64,000 bases of DNA, from NCBI RefSeq assembly GCF_000613925.1, contig NZ_BAJX01000003.1, positions 183,533 to 247,532 of the forward strand. The letters run 5' to 3'. This DNA is from Prevotella histicola JCM 15637 = DNF00424 (GTDB taxonomy: Bacteria > Bacteroidota > Bacteroidia > Bacteroidales > Bacteroidaceae). A program made the translations under genes and the position numbers. The notes under the pieces are model-generated. The model was given only the letters and a program-made list of their open reading frames with translations, did no database searches and had not been told where the DNA came from. Positions within the stretch are counted from its first letter, which is position 1; every line of letters begins with the position of its first letter. Of the stretch, positions 9,482-15,066 are shown piece by piece.

Positions 9482-9988
9482 ATGATGAAAAGACAAAGTA
9501 TTATATATTTAGTGGTGGCATTGTTATGCCTCACTGGTTGTACGAATAAACGTCATGCGTTGAAGCAGTTGGCAGTGGAGAATCTGAAACAGTCGGTGGA
9601 ATATCCTAAGCAGTTACAGGTGATGGCTATATCAGAACCAGACTCGGCGTTTGGATTCAGCTACTTCTCGCAAAAGGAGAAGGCAGGCATCGTCCGTATC
9701 ATGAAATCGGTAACGGACAGCATCATGAGGCGAACTGACAATATGCAGTCGCTGGACATCAACGACTTCTACGTGATGGATCTCGCTGAAAGGCAGATGC
9801 GTGCCAACTCGGACATCAGGCAAATGCTTAGCCAGGCAACTGACAGGAAGGAATGGACGGGCTGGAAAGTGAAAATCGACTATCAGGCGGTAACGCATCA
9901 TGGCATGAAGTACAATGCTGAGCGGTGGTTCTTCATTAGCATGGACGGCAAGGCGGTAGTAAGGACGTTTGAGTTACCGCTACCATAA
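9482..9988 (+). CDS. lipoprotein of unknown function
   Basis: 168 aa. MMKRQSIIYLVVALLCLTGC is a signal peptide with a LTGC lipobox, so the protein is predicted to be a lipoprotein. The mature part (KRHALKQLAVENLKQSVEYPKQL) is helical and ends in strands with RWFFISMDGKAVVRTF. ATG codons at 9482 and 9485 are both possible. It follows the zinc-ribbon gene by ten bases, so the two are co-transcribed, and it is closed by a terminator at 10036. No family recognised; an envelope role in the conjugative element is inferred from context. Confidence 0.7.
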   Translation: MMKRQSIIYLVVALLCLTGCTNKRHALKQLAVENLKQSVEYPKQLQVMAISEPDSAFGFSYFSQKEKAGIVRIMKSVTDSIMRRTDNMQSLDINDFYVMDLAERQMRANSDIRQMLSQATDRKEWTGWKVKIDYQAVTHHGMKYNAERWFFISMDGKAVVRTFELPLP

Positions 9989-10035
9989 AGATATTGCATT
10001 TTTGGTTGAATTGGGTTAATTCTCTTTTGTTTAGG

Positions 10036-10067
10036 TGGAGATTGTCGTGAGACAGTCTCCATTTTTG
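10036..10067 (+). terminator. rho-independent terminator
   Basis: An 11-bp stem (TGGAGATTGTC at 10036-10046 with GACAGTCTCCA at 10051-10061, one U-G pair on the plus strand) has a GTGA loop and is followed by ATTTTTG. It closes the operon ending at 9988. Confidence 0.75.
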
Positions 10068-10129
10068 TGTATCATTTCCATGTTTGCAGTTGCCTCCTTG
10101 CTACATGTGCTCATTTTCTTTGCAAAGTT

Positions 10130-10266
10130 ACGGCATAGGAAAGAACGGCAAGTACCGCTACGGCTATGCGCAGAAAAATAGACGGCAGCCTTCCCAACAA
10201 TCATAGATTGGGGTATTCCGTCGATTTTCTGTGCATTACTTGCCTTATCTTTCCCGCTTATACCGT
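10130..10266. repeat. 137-nt long imperfect hairpin
   Basis: Nested inverted repeats span the whole gap. ACGGCATA pairs with TATACCGT, GGAAAGA with TCTTTCC, GGCAAGTA (10147-10154) with TACTTGCC (10237-10244), a 20-nt arm at 10166-10185 with 10218-10236, and CCCAA with TTGGG at the tip. The hairpin ends four bases before the TTTTGCTCG block of the next gene's leader. A 94-aa minus-strand frame runs through it, but symmetric folding explains the sequence better than coding. It may be an RNA, a protein-binding cruciform or a transcription barrier. Confidence 0.7.
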
Positions 10267-10270
10267 CCTG

Positions 10271-10327
10271 TTTTGCTCGAAAATTAAGTACCTGCAAGAA
10301 GTCTGAAGACTTCACAAAAGGGAAAAG
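10271..10327 (+). promoter_or_regulatory. conserved leader with GAAGTC hairpin (copy 1)
   Basis: TTTTGCTCGAAAAT is followed by a perfect 7-bp hairpin (GAAGTCT-GA-AGACTTC) and by a GGGAAAAGA block. The same order of elements recurs at 12305-12361 in front of another gene of this element. The TTTG could be part of a -7 box, with the hairpin in the 5' leader of the gene at 10358. Confidence 0.6.
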
Positions 10328-10357
10328 ATTAAGTTTAACCTCATAAAATTATAAGTT

Positions 10358-10837
10358 ATGCACGCATGGATTTTTCAATTATCGGAAGAACGCATCGAGG
10401 GCTATCTTTGTGAAGATACCTTGTTGCAGGGTGATGGCAGCGATTACGACTACTGTGCCGCCATATCTGAGGAAGAGCGGAAGAGAGCCGTTTGCTCGCT
10501 CGTAGATGACATACTGCCATTGGGTATGTTTCACCTCAAAGATGAAACGACGTTGGTGTATCAAGGTGGTTTTGAGCAGTGGAAACGTGAGTGGGTGGAG
10601 CGTATTCAGATAAGGGCTGCAAAGGTGAACATGGAAAACGTGATGAACTTTTGCGGTGAGGTGTACCGGCTGGAAAACGAATTACAGAACCCACTCGATA
10701 CCGCAGCACACTTCTACCTTTGCAATGACGACTATCAGACCTTTGCGGAGAAGTCGGCGGAGTTGATGCGCATGGTGGAGCATCTGACGGAAGGCGACGA
10801 GCTTTATATCGGTGGTATCATTGATTTTCATTTTTAA
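10358..10837 (+). CDS. conserved hypothetical mobile-element protein
   Basis: 159 aa, opening MHAWIFQLSEERIEGYLCED. It is acidic, with aromatic-rich segments (FEQWKREWVERIQIRAA, AAHFYLCNDDYQTF) and no signal peptide. It starts a three-gene run (10358, 10842, 11117) of small cytosolic proteins behind a structured leader. The stop and the next start are five bases apart, so these are co-transcribed. I do not recognise the family. Proteins of this sort fill the accessory segments of Bacteroidales conjugative elements. Confidence 0.7.
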   Translation: MHAWIFQLSEERIEGYLCEDTLLQGDGSDYDYCAAISEEERKRAVCSLVDDILPLGMFHLKDETTLVYQGGFEQWKREWVERIQIRAAKVNMENVMNFCGEVYRLENELQNPLDTAAHFYLCNDDYQTFAEKSAELMRMVEHLTEGDELYIGGIIDFHF

Positions 10838-10841
10838 GCGT

Positions 10842-11063
10842 ATGGAGAATATCAGTATTTTTTCGATAGAGGGCGTTGATGCAAGGGAGATTTGCAATGC
10901 GCAGTTGGGCGATGCCCTGTTTGCACCTTGTAGTGTGTGCGACAAGTGGAGGGGCGACTATCCATCGGTGGACAATCTGTTTTACGGATATGTGGAGGAC
11001 GATATTTTCTATAACTACTCCGATGACGAGTTTGAGACCCACGTCAATACGATGTTTGACTAA
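10842..11063 (+). CDS. small acidic hypothetical protein
   Basis: 73 aa, very acidic (YVEDDIFYNYSDDEFETHV), with a CSVC pair near residue 28 that could coordinate metal only if paired elsewhere. The ATG at 10842 lies directly after the upstream gene and is preferred over an earlier in-frame ATG at 10812 inside it. Function unknown. Confidence 0.65.
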   Translation: MENISIFSIEGVDAREICNAQLGDALFAPCSVCDKWRGDYPSVDNLFYGYVEDDIFYNYSDDEFETHVNTMFD

Positions 11064-11116
11064 GTAGAACCAGGAGTGTGCCGAGCTATCGGCATACTCC
11101 ACAAAAGCAAGTTACA

Positions 11117-11332
11117 ATGAAGAAAACGTATAGTGTAACGGCTCGATACATCTTCGAGGGTACTTTCAAGGTAGAAGCTGAAAGCAGGGAGGAAGCCAAG
11201 GATAAAATACTAAAGCATTGTGGCATGGTCATGGACAGTGGCATACAAACCACGCTGCCAGACAATGAGATAGACTGGAATTTCTGTAACCACCCTTATA
11301 AGCAGGTGGCCAGAATAAGCAGGGAGAAGTAA
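11117..11332 (+). CDS. small hypothetical protein
   Basis: 71 aa, opening MKKTYSVTARYIFEGTFKVEA. It has the strand-strand-helix look of a small alpha/beta domain (FKVEAESREEAKDKILKHC resembles a DpnD/PcfM-type fold, where the protein converts an environmental value to a compact helix; this is a weak resemblance). The ATG at 11117 is chosen because the frame upstream to 11078 is low-complexity. It is the last gene before the 1 kb non-coding structured region. Confidence 0.6.
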   Translation: MKKTYSVTARYIFEGTFKVEAESREEAKDKILKHCGMVMDSGIQTTLPDNEIDWNFCNHPYKQVARISREK

Positions 11333-11450
11333 GGTACGGCTGGGCATATCAGGCTGGTATGCCCGGCTTTCAAAGTCGGGCAGCGGTCACAGTTCGCTGC
11401 CTGCTTGGGAGGGAATTGCCCATCGGAAGGATGAATAACAGAGATAAAAA

Positions 11451-11742
11451 GTCTTGTTTTTGACGCAGAAAACAAGACAATTCGTTGGGAGTACTTTATT
11501 TCCCTGAAAGCCGTATCTCGCTATCACGCCATAAATGATCGTGATGGCTCCACACCGCTTTCATCGCTCCGTCGGAACGTAGAGCGACAAGGGAGAGTGG
11601 TTAGGTTGTTTTGTGCTGAATGGAGTGCATGGGCAATGGGGGCAGGAAGGATAGGCTACCGCTGTTTCACTTGTCAAGGACTTATCGCCCATGACCACTT
11701 CACGGCTCCGCCTATCTTACTTCCTGCTCCATGCCTATGCAC
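11451..11742 (+). ncRNA. candidate structured RNA, unit A
   Basis: A non-coding unit with a fixed order of elements. First comes a perfect 10-bp hairpin (11451-11460 with 11469-11478). Then a core opens TTTCCCTGAAAGCCGTATC (from 11500), has a hairpin at 11523-11545 (ATCACG/CGTGAT), a second at 11564-11587 (TCGCTC/GAGCGA), and ends GACAAGGGAGAG and GGTTAGGT. TCCCT and AGGGA can pair to close the core. Last is a 118-nt extended hairpin: GTGCATGGGCA (11625-11635) pairs with TGCCTATGCAC (11732-11742, one G-U), and 11642-11656 pairs with 11710-11727 around a TTA bulge. No plausible gene crosses it. Unit B keeps the design with different paired bases. Confidence 0.65.
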
Positions 11743-11773
11743 ACCATATCGCACGCTCTATCCAGTGTAACGC

Positions 11774-12111
11774 CAGTTTATTGTCGGTGTAACTCACTTT
11801 TTCGTTGCACTGACGATAAACTGACTATCTTTACAGGTTTTACCTAACTGCTTTGTGCCCATTTCCCTGAAGGCCGTATCTCCATTCATTGCGCATAGAG
11901 CAGCAATCATTGCGATACCGCTTCCATCATTCTTCAGGGACGAAGAATGACAAGGGAGAGAGGTTAGGTCATTCCGTGCGCAGCAAGGCCAGTGATGAGT
12001 TGAAGACACCACATTCTATTTCAGACTTGCAGCAAGAAGGTCCGCATCATTGCATGCAGTTCTTCCATTCTATTTTCGGCTCTCTTCAACTCATTACCTG
12101 CCATTGCGCAC
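11774..12111 (+). ncRNA. candidate structured RNA, unit B
   Basis: The second copy of the unit A design. A 20-bp hairpin (11774-11793 with 11804-11823) contains three pairs that are G-U on the plus strand and would be A-C on the minus. The core opens TTTCCCTGAAGGCCGTATC (11862). It has a perfect 9-bp hairpin (TCATTCTTC at 11927-11935 with GAAGAATGA at 11942-11950), then GACAAGGGAGAG and GGTTAGGT. The long distal hairpin pairs GTGCGCA (11976-11982) with TGCGCAC (12105-12111), and ATGAGTTGAAGA (11995-12006) with TCTTCAACTCAT (12083-12094). Frames at 11794-12012 (-) and 11889-12125 (+) cross it and are treated as chance. Confidence 0.65.
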
Positions 12112-12169
12112 TCGTTTTGCTGTGAGAAATAAACCTTCTTCGGTGGTCATCCATTTCCTTCGCGAAGTT

Positions 12170-12300
12170 CGCTATTGGCACCTTCTGGTCAAGTACCAGT
12201 GCCTTATTTTTCAGGTTTTTAATGGCCGTTCTTAGTTTGGTTGTGGTAAGCTAATAAAAACTTGAAAATTCCTTGCCGTTGAATGTGTCGTCCAATAGCG
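12170..12300. repeat. 131-nt long imperfect hairpin
   Basis: CGCTATTGG (12170-12178) pairs with CCAATAGCG (12292-12300). Inside, a 14-nt TTTTCAGGTTTTTA arm pairs with TAAAAACTTGAAAA (one G-U), and CTGGT/ACCAG forms a side hairpin. As with the hairpin at 10130-10266, it ends a few bases before a TTTGCTCG leader. Confidence 0.6.
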
Positions 12301-12304
12301 ACTT

Positions 12305-12361
12305 ATTTGCTCGAAAATCGTTTCCCCGAAGAAGTCGTTAGACTTCACAGGAGGGAAAAGA
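12305..12361 (+). promoter_or_regulatory. conserved leader with GAAGTC hairpin (copy 2)
   Basis: TTTGCTCGAAAAT, then a 6-bp hairpin (GAAGTC-GTTA-GACTTC) and GGGAAAAGA, in the same order as 10271-10327. It precedes the DUF2958 gene at 12415. The loop and some flanking bases differ while the stem is kept. Confidence 0.6.
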
Positions 12362-12414
12362 ATCGAAATCAAGGTAACGGGGTGGCTCACCACTGCTCCA
12401 CAATAGCTTTTTAT

Positions 12415-12783
12415 ATGGCAAATCGTTTGATGACGGCAGAACTCGCCGAACAGCTGAAGGACTTCCCCCTTTATTCTCAGGATGGGAAGCAAAAGGACGC
12501 TACTTGTGTCTGTGTATTCGAGATTGGACTCATCCGCTGGTATGTACTGGAGGGACAGCCAGAAGGCGATGACTTCACTTTATTCAGTATCGTCGTCGGC
12601 ATGGCTGAAACGGAGTATGGCTACGCCTCTGTGAAGGAGATGGAAGGCATCACGGTGGATGGCTCACGGTATGGTCTGGGCACGTTGCGCATTAGGCAGG
12701 TGCTGAACTTTAAGCCATGCCCACTTGCCGAGATACAGGATAGGCGGCTACAGGACTTTCTGTCAAGGCTATATGAAGAGTAG
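12415..12783 (+). CDS. DUF2958 family protein
   Basis: 122 aa from the ATG at 12415. The order LTAELAEQLKDFPLYSQDG, then WYVLEGQPEGDDFTLFSIV and YGYASVKEMEGI, is the DUF2958 signature seen in plasmid and conjugative-element proteins of unknown role. The open frame extends back to 12283, but that part overlaps the leader hairpin and is not conserved-looking, so 12415 is preferred (a later Met at codon 6 is also possible). Followed by a strong terminator. Cytosolic, no catalytic residues recognised. Confidence 0.75.
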   Translation: MANRLMTAELAEQLKDFPLYSQDGKQKDATCVCVFEIGLIRWYVLEGQPEGDDFTLFSIVVGMAETEYGYASVKEMEGITVDGSRYGLGTLRIRQVLNFKPCPLAEIQDRRLQDFLSRLYEE

Positions 12784-12850
12784 TAACAAAAGACTTTGCA
12801 AACGAGAGCAAAGGGAGCTTACTTCAACTTTGCCGAGTGCAGCTAAGTGA

Positions 12851-12878
12851 AAAGGCGGAGCTTCCGCCTTTTTATTTT
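12851..12878 (+). terminator. rho-independent terminator
   Basis: AAAGGCGGA and TCCGCCTTT form a perfect 9-bp stem with a 3-base loop, followed by TTATTTTT. It ends the DUF2958 transcript. Confidence 0.85.
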
Positions 12879-12889
12879 TCATAGGGCAT

Positions 12890-13140
12890 ATATTTTTTGG
12901 CTGTCTTTTCTGTCTTATTTGTCATAAACACATAAAGTGTTGATATTCAGTAATATAATATTCTTTATTATTGGACAAGACTTAATCTAATTTGACTAAA
13001 TTAGAAAGATTCTCCACTTCAGCCCTTTTCTAAGACAAGCGATGACAAGTCAAGACAAAACAAGCAGCATATAACCCATTGATAATCAATGACAAGACAT
13101 ATAAGACAATTAAGACAAGCATTTTCGGAGGCCGAAAAGA
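12890..13140. repeat. intergenic cluster of GACAA/TTGTC motifs
   Basis: This AT-rich gap has no gene. Its left part has TTTCTGTCTTATTTGTCAT and its right part at least eight copies of (A)GACAA, several of them as AAGACAAGC or TGACAAGAC, so the two sides are loosely inverted. The cluster could bind a replication or recombination protein or mark an element boundary. Confidence 0.4.
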
Positions 13141-13216
13141 TACCCATTGAACGCTAATTAAGCTTTTCATCGATATTTTTCAAACATAAGGGTGTTTACT
13201 TTCATGTATTTTTCAC

Positions 13217-13224
13217 TATATTTG
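13217..13224 (+). promoter_or_regulatory. -7 box for lipoprotein gene
   Basis: TATATTTG, 28 bases upstream of the ATG at 13252. Confidence 0.6.
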
Positions 13225-13251
13225 CAATATTAAAACTAAAACAGGTGAATT

Positions 13252-14139
13252 ATGGGAAGAAAGTTAAACTATATCCATCTACTATTCTTTAGCACTATTA
13301 TTGTAATCCTGCTGATGTCGGCTGGTTGTGAAAGAAAAGCAACTATGGTTTCAAGAGCGAACGGAAGAGGTCATTCCATCATTGATGGAAAATCGGATTC
13401 TTTTGTGGATGCCAAGTCTAAAATGACCATCGAACTTGATACCATAGTAAGGGATTGGCATATGCTATTACAAACTGCAGACAATGGCATTAAGATAAAA
13501 AATGAGAACTTCTACGATAAAACGCTTTTTGTGACAATTGCCAAAAATGGCAAAACACTTTTCCATCAAAAGGCTGTAACTACGCCATGGCTATTAGGGA
13601 GTCCAGATAATGAACGACAACTATATGCCGGACCCCTCTTTGCTGTTTCTAATACGACAGTCTATCTATTTGTAGGTTCATACCTACCTGAAACAGACGA
13701 TGGATACACTTACATTTTAGCATTCTCTAAAGACGGTAACGTCAACAAATACCTGATGCCACAGAGTTTAGACGAATCAGATTTGGTGACCGAATTTTAT
13801 TTGTTATATTCCCATGAATGTCTTTACAAACCTTTTGACGCAGAATCTTTACAGCAAATCATCAAGGAATATTGCACCGATGAATTGTTATGGAAAATCA
13901 AACAACAAGGCAAATTTGCTATCTTTCCCCCAAAAATAAGCGACAGACATTCTCTCAAGTATGATGTTGCAAGTGAAATGATAGACATAGATACAACTAA
14001 AATGCTATTATATAGTAGAATTTATTTCTACAAACGTCACAGTTATCAACCTCTCGACTCCATGAAAGTTGTGCTGAAAGGGCGTAGGAACGAATATAAT
14101 GGTGTGAGCTATGATAAGATATTGTCCATTAATCATTGA
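13252..14139 (+). CDS. lipoprotein, possibly DUF4738-like
   Basis: 295 aa. A signal peptide with lipobox ends at MSAGC (Cys near residue 25). The mature part carries TIELDTIVRDWHMLLQTADNG and a beta-rich domain (LFVTIAKNGKTLFHQKAV, LFAVSNTTVYLFVGSYLPE), which recalls DUF4738-type Prevotella lipoproteins. I rate that as a weak assignment. AT content is higher than in the ICE genes before it, so it may belong to the host or to another insertion. It has its own promoter and a downstream hairpin at 14207. Function unknown. Confidence 0.7.
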   Translation: MGRKLNYIHLLFFSTIIVILLMSAGCERKATMVSRANGRGHSIIDGKSDSFVDAKSKMTIELDTIVRDWHMLLQTADNGIKIKNENFYDKTLFVTIAKNGKTLFHQKAVTTPWLLGSPDNERQLYAGPLFAVSNTTVYLFVGSYLPETDDGYTYILAFSKDGNVNKYLMPQSLDESDLVTEFYLLYSHECLYKPFDAESLQQIIKEYCTDELLWKIKQQGKFAIFPPKISDRHSLKYDVASEMIDIDTTKMLLYSRIYFYKRHSYQPLDSMKVVLKGRRNEYNGVSYDKILSINH

Positions 14140-14206
14140 TTTGGAAACGATTAATTGTTATTCTCTTCAACAAGTTCCTTTCTGAAAAAGTTGCGAATAT
14201 AAAAAT

Positions 14207-14242
14207 CCGCCATTACAAGGACTTACACCTTGGTAATGGCGG
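14207..14242. terminator. strong hairpin, probable bidirectional terminator
   Basis: CCGCCATTACAAGG (14207-14220) pairs with CCTTGGTAATGGCGG (14228-14242) with one unpaired base and a 7-base loop. It lies between the plus-strand lipoprotein gene and the minus-strand HTH pair. The T-run is weak. Confidence 0.6.
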
Positions 14243-14421
14243 CTTTGTAAAAAAACGACCCGCACATTTGTATAATGCTTGCTGCATTCGGCAATGTGAA
14301 AGTGCACTTTCCATTGCCCTCATTTGCAAACTCATTTGAGCATCGTTGAGAGGCTTGGTGGGTTCTAGCGGTGCAAAGATACAGTATAAATCCTATCTAT
14401 ACAAACCTTTGGTATCTTTTC

Positions 14422-14547
14422 TTAATGCGTATCTCTTTTATCTTTCAAGAGGTAGTTGATTTTCTGCTCATAAGCATTACGGGCAGGAGTGCCTTTGCTG
14501 CCCAACACCTGGTCGAGCATATCTTCATGTGAGTATAGCTTCATCAT
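14422..14547 (-). pseudogene. truncated HigA-like antitoxin fragment
   Basis: 41 codons: MMKLYSHEDMLDQVLGSKG followed by TPARNAYEQKINYLL and a short unrelated tail. This is the N-terminal extension typical of HigA-type XRE antitoxins in Bacteroidales, and the DNA-binding domain that should follow is missing. Its ATG overlaps the TGA of the upstream HTH gene by four bases, so it is translated with it. It may be a remnant of a longer regulator, or a mini-protein in its own right. Confidence 0.6.
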
Positions 14548-14873
14548 ACGGCTTCTACCTCGCTGGGGAGCAAATGGAGTGAGAGGGCATCCTCTATCTT
14601 ACATAGTGTCTCGATGGAAAGGTTTTCCTTGCCACGAAGTATCTTCGACACGTACTGCTGCGAGCAGCCCATGCGCCGGGCAAGTTCTGTCTGGGTAAGA
14701 TGGAGTTCGTCCATCTTGTCGAGCATAAGCATCGCAATACGCTGCGAGTGGCGGAGCCACGACTTGTTGGCCTGGCGGTATTCAGCCGCCTCGCGCCAGC
14801 GTGAGGGAGTCTTGCTCTCGTGCGCTTCCAGTTTGTTGATGATTTGGTTCATGTGGCCATCAAGCAACCTCAT
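14544..14873 (-). CDS. XRE-family antitoxin-like regulator
   Basis: 109 aa. Residues 1-45 are a helical, basic N-terminus (MNQIINKLEAHES, RWREAAEYRQANKSWLRHS). Residues about 55-100 hold the HTH: LHLTQTELARRMGCSQQYV and SKILRGKENLSIETLCKIE. This layout fits HigA/HTH regulators of toxin-antitoxin pairs, but no toxin is adjacent. The downstream partner is the truncated fragment above. It lies behind the protease/ATPase cassette on the same strand, 194 bases away. The first Met and the internal Met at codon 8 are both possible starts. Confidence 0.75.
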   Translation of the reverse strand: MRLLDGHMNQIINKLEAHESKTPSRWREAAEYRQANKSWLRHSQRIAMLMLDKMDELHLTQTELARRMGCSQQYVSKILRGKENLSIETLCKIEDALSLHLLPSEVEAV

Positions 14874-15066
14874 ACTTTTTAATAATGATTCGAAATTGGA
14901 ATTGCTATTCTGTTTGCAATAGCGGTCTCTACAGCTTGGTAAATTTCAGTTTTCTCCGTCTGAATTGATACCACAAGTGAATACTTTATCTTATTATCGA
15001 CATTTTCAAGCTTACGCTCTTTCCACCAACCAGGACCTGGGAACACAACAATTTGCCCACAGCTTG

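Noticed and set aside
10031..10315. 94-codon minus-strand frame
   Set aside because: It runs through the long hairpin 10130-10266 and the terminator; the inverted repeats explain its sequence better than coding.
11794..12012. 72-codon minus frame and the 78-codon plus frame at 11889-12125
   Set aside because: Both cross the helices of RNA-like unit B, have no start context and no known domain.
11451..12111. Group II intron, retron or transposon-associated guide RNA
   Set aside because: No reverse transcriptase or nuclease gene is adjacent and no domain V-like or msr/msd-like sequence was found.
14207..14242. tRNA or riboswitch at the strong hairpin
   Set aside because: It is a simple stem-loop with no cloverleaf or aptamer features.
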